Positions 1 to 8,543 of a stretch of DNA of 64,000 nucleotides are shown here, piece by piece (position 1 is the first letter of the stretch; each line of letters starts with the position of its first letter). The notes beneath the pieces were generated by a model. It had not been told where the DNA came from, did no database searches, and was given only the letters and a program-made list of their open reading frames with translations. The position numbers and the translations under genes were made by a program. This DNA is from Sulfurospirillum cavolei (lineage in GTDB: Bacteria > Campylobacterota > Campylobacteria > Campylobacterales > Sulfurospirillaceae), in assembly GCF_000813325.1 (NCBI RefSeq), contig NZ_BBQE01000003.1; one strand, written 5' to 3'.

Positions 1-1629
1 TTTTCTATTTTGTGCTATATAATTTTTTTCTTTAAATTCTTCATAAATAAAAAGGGGAACAATATCTACATTGATATGCTTATCAGTTTGTTCAATAACA
101 TTTTTTTCTACATCTGAAAAGAAATAAGATACATCTGATTTTTTCATTAAATTAATTTCTATATCTTTCCAATACTCACTACTTGTCAATATTTTTTTAT
201 CTTTTTTGAGCCTATACTCTCTCTCTTCTCTTAAAAAATGCAAATCATGCCCAAAATAAATTATTTTAGCATTAGAATGTTCTTTAATCTTATCTATATA
301 CTTGATAGAGATATGAGGTCTGGACAATATTACATAATCTAAATATTGTCCATTATCCTGAATCCATGACTGCCAATTCTGTGCATACCAATTTCCATAA
401 AGTACTTCTATTCCCATTTGGATTAATCCTTCTAAATAAGGAGAATCTGGGTAATGCCAAAAATTATCGCCTATAAAATGAACTTGCATGGGTGAACTTG
501 CAAGTATTTTTAAATATTGAAAGGCTGCTTTTGATCCTGCATCTTGATCATAGTGCGGAAGATAATGGTCAACGAAAAGTACACGTGGTTTGCCTTTACT
601 TCTATCTCGTGCCAAAAAAACATTTTCTGCATTTGGAAAATGCTCTTTTTCTAAGACATCTTTCCATTTATTGACAAACTTTTCATGATTGATTACTTGA
701 TATTGTTTAATACCACTTCCGACATCAGTACCATTGGATATTCCTTCAAAATGGACAACAACTGATTTTGGTTGATAAACTACTTTGTATCCATGCTTTC
801 TCACTTCAAAAGCTAAATCACTATCTTCATAATAAGCAGGAACATACCTTTCATCAAAGCCTCCTATTTCTAACCAAAGTGACTTTCTGATCATGATGCT
901 CGCACCAGAAATATAGTCAACCTCTTTAACATAGTTATATTCAGGCTTCATAGGATCGTCTAATCGGCCATAGTTCCACCCAGTAGCATCATTCCAGATA
1001 ATTCCACCAGCCTCTTGCAATCTTCCATCTGGATAAACTAACTTAGATCCGACCATACCTATTGTTTCGTCAGACTCAATCAAATCTACAAGAGAAGATA
1101 ACCAATTTGACTGAACTTGTGTGTCATTATTTAAAAACAATACATATTTACCCTTAGCGTGTCCCGCGGCATTATTACAATTTCTTAAAAATCCTCTGTT
1201 GATGCCATCACGTAAGATAGTAATATTCTCTGCAAATTTGTACAATTGAGTTGTTAAATCAGAAGAATTATCATCACCAATAATAATTTCATAAGAAATA
1301 TTCTGCGTATTTTCCTTGATAGATTGCAGACAATCGTACGTGTAATCAAAATTGTTATAGACAGGGATGATAATAGATACTTCTGGATTATCAAATGCTG
1401 GAAATACAAGAATCGATGTACGATCTGTCTGCAAAATAAGTTTAGGGCTATAGGCTATTGGATCTAGAATATAAATTTTGCTTTTCGTTTTGCGAATAGC
1501 AGACCTTAAACCATTTATTTTAATTTCTTGAAAAAATTTTCCTACAAAATATGGGTTGTTTTTAGCAAACTTAAATAAAGAATATAATTTCTTAATTTTT
1601 GAATAACTATTTTTCTTTCCCTTTGGCAT
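1..1629 (-). CDS. Two-domain glycosyltransferase (GT2 plus GT-B), 3' end beyond window
   Basis: The frame is open from an ATG at 1629 to the window edge (543 codons seen, no stop), so the C terminus is missing. Residues about 84-300 are a GT-A family 2 transferase: VSIIIPVYN near 84, a LNNDT (DxD-like) motif near 166-170 and YYEDSDLAF near 255. From about residue 325 (RVLFVDHYLPHYDQDAGS) a second, GT-B-like transferase domain begins. Such tandem enzymes build O-antigen or capsule chains in the cytoplasm. It is the most distal visible gene of the minus-strand O-antigen operon, 73 bases after the KpsC-like gene. The DNA is very AT-rich, which suggests acquired sequence. Sugar specificity cannot be read from the sequence. 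Confidence 0.85.
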   Translation of the reverse strand, partial: MPKGKKNSYSKIKKLYSLFKFAKNNPYFVGKFFQEIKINGLRSAIRKTKSKIYILDPIAYSPKLILQTDRTSILVFPAFDNPEVSIIIPVYNNFDYTYDCLQSIKENTQNISYEIIIGDDNSSDLTTQLYKFAENITILRDGINRGFLRNCNNAAGHAKGKYVLFLNNDTQVQSNWLSSLVDLIESDETIGMVGSKLVYPDGRLQEAGGIIWNDATGWNYGRLDDPMKPEYNYVKEVDYISGASIMIRKSLWLEIGGFDERYVPAYYEDSDLAFEVRKHGYKVVYQPKSVVVHFEGISNGTDVGSGIKQYQVINHEKFVNKWKDVLEKEHFPNAENVFLARDRSKGKPRVLFVDHYLPHYDQDAGSKAAFQYLKILASSPMQVHFIGDNFWHYPDSPYLEGLIQMGIEVLYGNWYAQNWQSWIQDNGQYLDYVILSRPHISIKYIDKIKEHSNAKIIYFGHDLHFLREEREYRLKKDKKILTSSEYWKDIEINLMKKSDVSYFFSDVEKNVIEQTDKHINVDIVPLFIYEEFKEKNYIAQNRK

Positions 1630-1702
1630 ATTTAACAAATTCACTTTACGCCTTTCATAGAAGGTTTACTATTATGCATTAAAAAATTAATCTTGAAGGA
1701 CA

Positions 1703-3493
1703 TTACTCTCCTTGCAATATTTGTTTAATTTTGCGCAATGGTCTTGTAAGGTTCCAACTGCTACTTTGATAAACCGAAAAAAGCTCTGTTTTGGTTTGGT
1801 CGAGCTCTGTTTTGGTTTGCTTTACACTTACATGTAAAGCATCTTTTGCGATATGTGCATATCGCAAAACCACAACCAATGATTGAGCATTTTCAAAGGT
1901 ACTTTCATCGAGACCACTCAAATAGATCTGCGAGTCATCAGTAGTAAAAAAGTAACTTTTGCCATGATGTATCTCTGCATTAGAATGAACATATGGTAAA
2001 AGATCTATTTCTTTATTATTGTTCTTTACATGTAAGCTTTCCAATTCTATAACACAACATTCATTTAGTGGATCAAGGCGTAGGGTTTTTATATTTTGTT
2101 TGTCTGTGAGATCAAAAGTAAATTCTTGGAATTCTGAATTTGGAGCCACTAGTAGTTTGATGGAACTTTCTTCTGATGTGCCATCTCCTTGATCTATGAA
2201 GAGTTGGGTAAAATGACCAAAGACATATTGTGGTACGACTTTGGATTGTTCATTTACAACGGAGGAAAGATGCTCAAAAATATTTTCATCAGTATCCATA
2301 GCATCATAAAAGCCAAAATCTATGCCATTATCTCTAAATTTATCAAGAGATTTATTTAAAAATTTACTTAACCAAATAGGATCATGTAGGTATTTGGGTG
2401 TGATGGCATACCGTGTGAGTATGTAGTATAAAATTGCATCTTTGTTTTTTACTGGCAATGATAATGTTTTTTCTATATTGTCCAAGTTTATACTATCTGC
2501 AAGATAGTGAAAACATTTTTTTCCAAGTGTGATGACTTTTTTATCAAATAAAAGTGCCTGCAAAGCCAACGAAGATGAAACCGTAATTACCCCATCAACA
2601 AAAGGCAATATAAATTGACCAGAGGCATAGATAGTATTGAACTCTTGAAGAGAGATAAAATGTGGATATTTCCATTGTAAAAACTTAATCGCATCTTCTG
2701 AAAGCACTGGATATTCAGGATGCATATTAACAACAACACCGATATTGGTTGGAACATTATCTAAGACATAAACACAGTATTCATATTGGCTTTTAAATGG
2801 AACAAGATCATCAAAAAGATAATACCTTGAAAACTGTAAAGGAAGTAAAACAAGATAATCAAACTGCTCTCTTTTTTGGGTAAATATCGCTTCAAAAGGG
2901 CTTTTTTTCTTTAGTGTTTGTTGGCATAATTGTTTAAAGTTGCCCAAAAGCTGAATTTGCCCAGAATATAAATGAAATTTTTCAATCTCTGCTTTAAATT
3001 TATCAAAATAAGAAGAACTATGCATACCTACAGGATCTAGAAACCAAGACATTGGATATGGCAACCTTGAAAAAATACTAAATTCATGGTGAAGTACCAA
3101 AACATTAGGATAAAGTGAAGCCAAAAAAGGAACTGGCGAGAAAGTGATAATCACATCGGGAATATACGCCTCTAATTTACGGCTCATTAATTCTTTATAA
3201 TATATCAGCTGCTCTTGTGTGTAGCTATTAGTATGCCAAGCAGTTGTTGCTATGAGATAATTGGTATCAAACGGTTTTAAAAGTTCTTGTTGAGATAAAA
3301 CATAAACTACAATATTTTTTTCACTATCTATCGTCTGAGCTATAGCTTCATTGGTGATAAGGCAAAATTCATAATTATTTTTCGTTTCTCTTAGTGTTTT
3401 AATAATATTCCAACTAACATAATTCGCCCAACCTTCTTTCCAATAAGGCTTATCTTGTTCTATTAATGGTTCTATGTAAAAAAGAATGTTCAT
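1703..3493 (-). CDS. KpsC/LipB-like capsule or O-antigen polysaccharide biosynthesis protein
   Basis: The 596-residue protein has no signal peptide. The middle part (about 230-340: LVLLPLQFSRYYLF, VVVNMHPEYPVL, VDGVITVSSSLALQALLF) resembles the GT-B nucleotide-sugar region of capsule proteins such as KpsC/KpsS, where a conserved serine follows a predicted strand. Residues about 430-545 look like a beta-rich accessory domain. The C terminus (QTKTEL repeats, then SSSWNLTRPLRKIK) is the coiled-coil plus S-W-x-x-T-x-P-L-R tail common to surface-polysaccharide transferases. Its ATG is 33 bases after the acyltransferase stop. In the alternative (TA)8 frame of that gene the stop would overlap this ATG as TAATG. 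The family call is by resemblance only; the substrate is unknown. Confidence 0.6.
   Translation of the reverse strand: MNILFYIEPLIEQDKPYWKEGWANYVSWNIIKTLRETKNNYEFCLITNEAIAQTIDSEKNIVVYVLSQQELLKPFDTNYLIATTAWHTNSYTQEQLIYYKELMSRKLEAYIPDVIITFSPVPFLASLYPNVLVLHHEFSIFSRLPYPMSWFLDPVGMHSSSYFDKFKAEIEKFHLYSGQIQLLGNFKQLCQQTLKKKSPFEAIFTQKREQFDYLVLLPLQFSRYYLFDDLVPFKSQYEYCVYVLDNVPTNIGVVVNMHPEYPVLSEDAIKFLQWKYPHFISLQEFNTIYASGQFILPFVDGVITVSSSLALQALLFDKKVITLGKKCFHYLADSINLDNIEKTLSLPVKNKDAILYYILTRYAITPKYLHDPIWLSKFLNKSLDKFRDNGIDFGFYDAMDTDENIFEHLSSVVNEQSKVVPQYVFGHFTQLFIDQGDGTSEESSIKLLVAPNSEFQEFTFDLTDKQNIKTLRLDPLNECCVIELESLHVKNNNKEIDLLPYVHSNAEIHHGKSYFFTTDDSQIYLSGLDESTFENAQSLVVVLRYAHIAKDALHVSVKQTKTELDQTKTELFSVYQSSSWNLTRPLRKIKQILQGE
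1782..1819 (-). repeat. 21-bp tandem duplication inside the KpsC-like gene
   Basis: Two copies of a 17-base core (AGCTCTGTTTTGGTTTG on the + strand) begin at 1782 and 1803, a period of 21 bases. On the coding strand they give two adjacent QTKTEL blocks separated by D, so the unit adds exactly seven residues (one coiled-coil heptad) without a frameshift. Confidence 0.8.
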
Positions 3494-3526
3494 TAAAATT
3501 TGTCCCTTAAATCCATAATAGGCTTT

Positions 3527-4573
3527 TCAATATATATATATATAAGATGAGATAGAAAATACAGTCAAAATATACACAATAAAAGTTAGAATAGGTATCT
3601 CTTTGTGGATTGCGAAAGATTTAAAAAGTGGAATTATAACTGATAAATGCAAAAGATATGCAGAGTATGAGTAAAGTGACATCTTAGTCAAAATATTTAT
3701 TAAAAGTTTATGTTGAGTATGAAAATTTGTTGCTTTTAAAATTATCAAAGCAAATCCAAATGAAGCCATAGAAAATAAAAAAGCTCTGGCAAAAAATGTG
3801 TTTAATGAAGTACTTTTGAAATAAAAAAATAAAATAATTGTAATGATGATACTAATGAAACCAAAAAGGAAAATCTTGTTATGATATTTTTTAGTCGCTT
3901 CTTTATATGTTAAATTAAAATAAGCAATCAACACACCATAACCTATTGAGTCAAGCCTCAAAGTTACTATTTTGCGGACTCCAGCATCCCAATCAAGAGT
4001 TGGCTCAAGTGACACATAGATTCTAAAGACTGTAAAAATTAGCACATAACTTACCGTTATAAAAAGAAATCCTTGCTTTTTATCTTTAAAGAGTATTAGC
4101 AATCCAAACAATACGAGAGGAAAAGAGATATAAAACCACTCTTCAACGGACAAACTCCAAGCCTCACCCATAAGTGCAGGATGGGGCGTTACAAAGTTTT
4201 GTAAAAATAAAAAATAATTCCAATTCCACTCTTGCTGACCAAAGAAATATTGCAATACAAAAATATTAAGAAACAAAAATATAAAATAAAGTGGCAAAGT
4301 ACGAAACCATCGGCGTATCCAGAAATGTTTTAAAGTAGCAAATGAAAAAGATTTTAATGCAAACTCTTTAAATAAAATACTACCTAACAAAAAGCCCGAT
4401 AGGACAAAAAATAATTCCACTCCTAAAAAACCAAATATTCCTAGGTAGTCACGATATGGGAATTCAGGTAAAAAAGTTCTCCCATGACTGATAAGTACCA
4501 TTAGAATTGCACTCGCACGGATAAGGTCAAGACCAATGTTTCTATTTAGTTTTAAAGTTGAGGGATAGTTCAC
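3527..4573 (-). CDS. Acyltransferase family 3 (OafA-type) O-antigen acyltransferase, C terminus shifted by TA tract
   Basis: This 348-residue integral membrane protein starts LNRNIGLDLIRASAILMVLISHG, where the arginine and the histidine of the ISHG segment match the acyltransferase-3 signature, and has about ten hydrophobic helices. The family O-acylates surface sugars from acyl-CoA. The GTG start at 4571-4573 shares one base with the upstream TAG stop, so translation is probably coupled. The protein ends SSYIYIY inside a (TA)7 tract. With one extra TA it would end IYIEKPIMDLRDKF, which restores the E-K/R-P element usual at the end of this family and puts its stop over the next gene's ATG. 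The present allele therefore looks like a shifted variant; whether it is active is unknown. Confidence 0.85.
   Translation of the reverse strand: MNYPSTLKLNRNIGLDLIRASAILMVLISHGRTFLPEFPYRDYLGIFGFLGVELFFVLSGFLLGSILFKEFALKSFSFATLKHFWIRRWFRTLPLYFIFLFLNIFVLQYFFGQQEWNWNYFLFLQNFVTPHPALMGEAWSLSVEEWFYISFPLVLFGLLILFKDKKQGFLFITVSYVLIFTVFRIYVSLEPTLDWDAGVRKIVTLRLDSIGYGVLIAYFNLTYKEATKKYHNKIFLFGFISIIITIILFFYFKSTSLNTFFARAFLFSMASFGFALIILKATNFHTQHKLLINILTKMSLYSYSAYLLHLSVIIPLFKSFAIHKEIPILTFIVYILTVFSISSYIYIY
3531..3544 (-). repeat. (TA)7 dinucleotide microsatellite at the 3' end of the acyltransferase gene
   Basis: Seven uninterrupted TA units lie just before the stop codon of the acyltransferase frame and encode its terminal YIYIY. 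One more unit changes the ending to IEKPIMDLRDKF, followed by TAA at 3493-3495. One unit fewer gives ILKSLLWI and a stop. Dinucleotide tracts of this length can slip during replication. Confidence 0.85.
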
Positions 4574-5868
4574 TAAAACTCGCCATTATTTTGAATTATT
4601 TGATTGGAGCTAATTCCTTTGCTAATATCTGTCAAAATATTTTTTTCTTTTGAAATTGTTTCAAAAGCTTTTTGTAATACTGTTGCTTCATACTTCTTTG
4701 GTATTACAATAATTCCATCATTGTCAGCAAACACTAAGTCATTAGGATGAATCACAACCCCAAAAAGAGTTATTTTTTTATTTACACTTTCGAGAGTGGC
4801 TCGTTTTCTTACATCTTTACATTTAGCACCTGTTGAAAATACTGGAAAATCCAAATCTGCTACTTCTTTTGTATCTCTAGTCTTTCCTCCAATAATCGCA
4901 CCAATCGCACCTGAGCGAATTGCTAAATTTGCATTCATCTCACCAAAATAAGCAAAGTCTGAGCACTCATTTTCTACTATAATAATATCATTGGGTACAA
5001 TGGTTTCATAAGAGGACAAGGCATCATATATGCCTTTAAAATCCTCACCTTTTTTTAGTGCTCTTATTTTTAAAGTCTTTGCTCGACCAAGCATCTTTTT
5101 ATGCCTTAAATTAAGAGACAAAGAGGTAATGGTAGTATCAAGATTTAAGTCATCTAAAATATCAGATAACATTGAACTCGTTAATTTGTTAGCCAAATTT
5201 TTAAACAGTTGCCTCTCTTTTTCGCGAATACCCGCCGCAATAAAATTTGCCAATTCAAATTCATCTGGATAGTTAACATCTATAGCTTCAATTGCACTTG
5301 CCTCTAAAAAAAATGTATTGTTTCCAAAACGTTTTTTTTGCTCCAAAACAACTTCTCTACGAACAATATAAAGCCCCATCGTTTCAATAATTGTATCTGG
5401 CAAATCAATACTGTTTGGGATTTTATCTTTACTGTACAAAGGTTGACCATTTTCCCATAAATATTGTTTATCTTTTTTAACTAGCACAACAGAATCATAT
5501 TGAAAATCTTTTAAAAGAATGTCAATGCCTTTTTTAATAGTCTCAGATTTGATAAAGGGACTAGTTCCTAAGATTTGAATATAAATATCTGCTTCTGCTT
5601 TAATGGCTTCATTATAAAACAATGAATGCCCATCCGTAGCATTCGTAGCTAAAGAAGAGTCCCTTTTGAGAAAATGACAATCTACATTATCGGCTAATTC
5701 AAAAATTTCATCTGATTCAGAATCTAAATAAACTTCATCGATAAAATCACAAGTTGCCAATTTTTCCAAGGTATGTAAAAAAAGTGGTTTTCCATCAAGT
5801 AACTTCGTATTTTTATTTTCAATTCTACTACTTGTTCCTTTGGCTGGTAAAAATGCTACTACTTTCAT
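4573..5868 (-). CDS. Cytidylyltransferase (NeuA/KdsB-like) fused to an RraA-like domain
   Basis: Residues 1 to about 215 form a CMP-sugar-type nucleotidyltransferase. It begins FLPAKGTSSRIENKNTKLLD (the glycine/arginine loop that binds CTP), followed by PLFLHTLEKL and a LGTSPF segment. Residues about 225-431 form an RraA-like domain: GAIGAIIGGKTRDTKEV, then HPNDLVFADNDGIIVIP, matching the G-x-x-G-G-x-x-R-D and D-x-D-G motifs of the RraA/HMG-aldolase fold. The cytidylyltransferase half probably activates an acidic sugar for the O-antigen. The role of the RraA-like half (aldolase or decarboxylase-like chemistry, or only the fold) is unknown. The gene starts 2 bases after the methyltransferase stop. 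Confidence 0.8.
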   Translation of the reverse strand: MKVVAFLPAKGTSSRIENKNTKLLDGKPLFLHTLEKLATCDFIDEVYLDSESDEIFELADNVDCHFLKRDSSLATNATDGHSLFYNEAIKAEADIYIQILGTSPFIKSETIKKGIDILLKDFQYDSVVLVKKDKQYLWENGQPLYSKDKIPNSIDLPDTIIETMGLYIVRREVVLEQKKRFGNNTFFLEASAIEAIDVNYPDEFELANFIAAGIREKERQLFKNLANKLTSSMLSDILDDLNLDTTITSLSLNLRHKKMLGRAKTLKIRALKKGEDFKGIYDALSSYETIVPNDIIIVENECSDFAYFGEMNANLAIRSGAIGAIIGGKTRDTKEVADLDFPVFSTGAKCKDVRKRATLESVNKKITLFGVVIHPNDLVFADNDGIIVIPKKYEATVLQKAFETISKEKNILTDISKGISSNQIIQNNGEF

Positions 5869-5870
5869 TT

Positions 5871-6533
5871 CTAATCCTTGATGATATAAGTGGGAGATTT
5901 TGCAAAGGGGAAAACTTGTAACTTAAGATTATTTGTGTCACAGAACAAATCTATAATTTTAGTTGCTCCAGCAAAAAAGCCATAATCATCAAACATAATA
6001 ACACCCCCCCTACTTAATCTGGAGTAGGTGTTTTCCAATATCGCTTCCGTGACATTTTCCAAGTCAACATCAAGATTAATAAAGCTAAACCTTGTTGCTG
6101 GATTCTGACTTAAATACTCTGGCAAAGACTCACAAATATCACCACTAACTAAGGCTATATTATGATTGCACCCGTTATTATCAAGAACGTCCAAAAGTTG
6201 TTTTTGCGATATACTTTCTTCGCCTGCCATATCGATAAATTGTTGTTTTTGACTTTTGTCAACTTCTGTCTTCGCCTCTGGAAACCTACCAAAAATGTCA
6301 AAACCTATTAGTTTTTTACTATTTTCGAGGGCAAGTAAATTTCTATAAATTGCGAGCCTAGAAAAGCTTGCTCCTTTAAATACTCCAAATTCTACAATAT
6401 CACCTGGTGTTAAAACGGTTTTTTTCAATAACTCAAATTGAACTAAAAGCTTACCAATTCGAGTTGGCTTTGTTGTAAGCATATAACTATTTTCAAATTC
6501 ATACATTTTTTCAAAATCTGGTATTTCAAACAT
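5871..6533 (-). CDS. TylF/MycF-family SAM-dependent sugar O-methyltransferase
   Basis: The 220-residue protein has the class I methyltransferase motif DIVEFGVFKGAS at about residue 45, an acidic strand end KLIGFDIFGRFPE near 95, NLDVDLENVTEAILENTY near 153 and VIMFDDYGFFAGA near 180. The DD pair matches the metal-binding aspartates of TylF/MycF macrocin O-methyltransferases. It probably methylates a hydroxyl of an O-antigen sugar. It overlaps the wzt 3' end by 8 bases. A G7 tract lies in the codons of the RGG segment, so the gene could be phase-variable. The family is clear; the substrate is inferred from context. Confidence 0.8.
   Translation of the reverse strand: MFEIPDFEKMYEFENSYMLTTKPTRIGKLLVQFELLKKTVLTPGDIVEFGVFKGASFSRLAIYRNLLALENSKKLIGFDIFGRFPEAKTEVDKSQKQQFIDMAGEESISQKQLLDVLDNNGCNHNIALVSGDICESLPEYLSQNPATRFSFINLDVDLENVTEAILENTYSRLSRGGVIMFDDYGFFAGATKIIDLFCDTNNLKLQVFPFAKSPTYIIKD
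6004..6010 (-). repeat. Homopolymeric G7 tract inside the TylF-like methyltransferase gene
   Basis: Seven consecutive C on the + strand are seven G on the coding strand, spanning AGG GGG GGT (R-G-G). GGG codons are rare in this otherwise AT-rich gene. In Campylobacter, poly-G tracts in surface-polysaccharide genes drive phase variation, usually at eight or more G; seven is borderline. Confidence 0.6.
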
Positions 6534-7806
6534 AATGATTTCCTAATGTTAACATTGATGATGCATAAACGAATCCTTCTGAAGGCTTGCTTAAACTAAC
6601 TATGGATAATTTTTCTACTGGCCATCTTTGATCAAGTTCAACTCTAGGCTCATTTGATATATCAGCTAACCCACAAAATAAAAAATACTCTCCAGCTACA
6701 ATATTTAAATCAAACTCCATTGAGATTGTATTTAAACCTTGTGTTAAAGTGATTGGAGTATCTATCGTATTATCCCCCCAAATCGTTACACCATCACGAT
6801 TTTTAATGCTTGTTCCTATAACGATAGACGAGAAAACTCGTTTCGCTAAGATATAAAAGCGTAAATAAACTTTTTTCCCAGCTGTCAATACTGCATCTGT
6901 AGAAGTTGCTTTTTCATCATGCGATAGCGTTACTTTTGCAAATATAGCTTCATGAGTCCCAAAACGATGTTCATTCACTTCTTTGTTTGGAGTAATATCA
7001 AATTCTAGCGCTACATTCTGTGCTTGTGTTTTTTCTGCCACGTTTAGTTCATCAATATTAAAACCATCATGCTTTCTTATTAAGACTTCATAATCATAAG
7101 TAGTTTGCTTCACATCATCTGAATATTTAATCAAATTTCCACCATGAATAAGCATGGCTTTATTGCAGTACTGAATGATTTGTTGTGTACTGTGGCTTAC
7201 AAAAAGTATCGTTTTTCCTGCTTTTTGAAAGGCTTGAAACTTTTGAAAGCACTTGAACTGAAAAGCAAAATCCCCAACACTCAACGCCTCATCCACAATT
7301 AATATATCAGGATCAACATTGATAGCCACAGCAAAAGCAAGTCTCGCATACATGCCGCTGCTGTACATTTTAACAGGCTGATACACAAAATCCCCGATAT
7401 CTGCAAAAGCGATGATCTCATCTACTTTTTGCGCTACTTCTTCTCTTGTATAACCCATCAAAGAGCCTTGAAAGTAGATATTTTCAACACCTGTATACTC
7501 AGGGTTGAACCCAGCTCCTAGTTCTAGAAGTGACGCGATACGCCCGTTTACATGTACACTTCCGCTTGTGGGGGTGAGAACACCTGTGATGATTTTAAGA
7601 AGTGTAGATTTACCCGCGCCATTTTTACCGATGATACCTACCGTTTCACCTTTTTTTATCTCAAAGTTAATATCGTTTAGAGCATAAAACTCCTTATGAT
7701 ATTGTTTTTTTAGTGGGTGTAGTGACTCTTTAAGACGGTCTATAGGTTTGTCGTAGAGTTTGTAGATCTTGGTTAAGTGGCTGACTTTTATGGCGGTGTT
7801 GTTCAT
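6526..7806 (-). CDS. wzt: O-antigen ABC transporter ATP-binding protein with C-terminal sugar-binding domain
   Basis: This 426-residue ATPase powers export of the finished O-antigen through Wzm. Visible motifs are Walker A GIIGKNGAGKST (about residue 58), the signature YSSGMYARLAFAVA, Walker B PDILIVDEALSVGD and the switch histidine in LFVSHST. Residues about 260-426 form the extra C-terminal domain of long Wzt proteins, which recognises the modified chain end and suggests export of a capped O-antigen. Its ATG overlaps the TGA of the upstream ORF6N gene (ATGA). The first 55 or so codons exist twice more upstream as truncated copies. The gene is AT-rich, unlike the wzm end of the operon. Confidence 0.95.
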   Translation of the reverse strand: MNNTAIKVSHLTKIYKLYDKPIDRLKESLHPLKKQYHKEFYALNDINFEIKKGETVGIIGKNGAGKSTLLKIITGVLTPTSGSVHVNGRIASLLELGAGFNPEYTGVENIYFQGSLMGYTREEVAQKVDEIIAFADIGDFVYQPVKMYSSGMYARLAFAVAINVDPDILIVDEALSVGDFAFQFKCFQKFQAFQKAGKTILFVSHSTQQIIQYCNKAMLIHGGNLIKYSDDVKQTTYDYEVLIRKHDGFNIDELNVAEKTQAQNVALEFDITPNKEVNEHRFGTHEAIFAKVTLSHDEKATSTDAVLTAGKKVYLRFYILAKRVFSSIVIGTSIKNRDGVTIWGDNTIDTPITLTQGLNTISMEFDLNIVAGEYFLFCGLADISNEPRVELDQRWPVEKLSIVSLSKPSEGFVYASSMLTLGNHYV

Positions 7807-8375
7807 TTTTTTATCTTCTTTATACTTCTGCTTACTTTTGCAAAGCCTAGATTGAATTCAAACTTTGTAGTAGTTTCGACTATCTCACCATCTTCATCAT
7901 CCGCTAAGATATCAGGCTCTATCTCTATGATCTCTTCAAGTATTTTGTTTGATTTATTTGCTAGTTCTTTTTGTCTTGTTTCCTCTTCCGTTTTCATGAT
8001 AGCATTTATATTTCGAGATAGCTCTTTCACTTTTGCAAATGTTTCTATGATGTTCAGTGTGGTTTCTGTAGCTATTTTACTTTTTATAATCGTAGCTAAC
8101 ATATATAAACCTTTTTCAGTGAAAACTTTTGGGGTAACTGTTGAGTGCTTTAGATTATTGAACCGATCAAAATTTTTGATTAGTTCAGTTTTTTCCTCTT
8201 TGGTAAGCTCTATGATATACTCATCAGGAAATTTATCAGGATTATTTCCTACTGCTTGATTTATCTCTCTCGTTTCTACACCATACAGTTGTGCTAGATC
8301 GCTATCAACTATCACAAACTGTTCTTTGTATTTGATGAGTTTACTTTCTATTGTTTCAAATTTAATGATGCTCAT
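7803..8375 (-). CDS. ORF6N-domain protein (copy 1)
   Basis: A 190-residue soluble protein. Residues about 15-110 match the ORF6N domain known from phage antirepressor-type proteins: VIVDSDLAQLYGVETREINQ, then NNPDKFPDEYIIEL and FTEKGLYMLATIIKS. The C-terminal half is acidic and helical and ends in the basic SRSIKKIKK. It lies between a truncated wzt start and intact wzt; its TGA overlaps the wzt ATG. Its ATG directly follows the TAG of the truncated copy, and a ribosome-binding site (AAAGGA) falls within the copied wzt codons. ORF6N is thought to bind DNA; a role in O-antigen switching is speculative. It differs widely from copy 2, so the two are not a recent duplication. Confidence 0.85.
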   Translation of the reverse strand: MSIIKFETIESKLIKYKEQFVIVDSDLAQLYGVETREINQAVGNNPDKFPDEYIIELTKEEKTELIKNFDRFNNLKHSTVTPKVFTEKGLYMLATIIKSKIATETTLNIIETFAKVKELSRNINAIMKTEEETRQKELANKSNKILEEIIEIEPDILADDEDGEIVETTTKFEFNLGFAKVSRSIKKIKK

Positions 8376-8543
8376 CTATAGGTATCCTTTTTTGATCTCA
8401 AAGATGACATCGTTTAGAGCATAAAACTCTTTGTGGTATTGTTTTTTTAGTGGGTGTAGTGACTCTTTGAGTCTATCGATGGGATTGTCGTAGAGTTTAT
8501 AGACTTTGGTAAGATGATTAACTTTTATAGCGGTATTAGGCAT
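8376..8543 (-). pseudogene. Truncated wzt start, copy B (55 codons)
   Basis: The ATG at 8543 opens a frame that copies the first 53 codons of Wzt (AIKVNHLTKVYKLYD, then ESLHPLKKQYHKEFYALND, FEIKKG), adds YL and stops at TAG 8376-8378, just before the Walker A motif would begin. Codon choice differs from the intact gene at many third positions while the residues stay the same, so it derives from another wzt lineage or its short peptide is still selected. Its ATG overlaps the TAA of the upstream ORF6N gene (TAATG). Confidence 0.85.

Noticed and set aside
492..674. 60-codon frame on the + strand
   Set aside because: It lies opposite the glycosyltransferase gene, without a ribosome-binding site.
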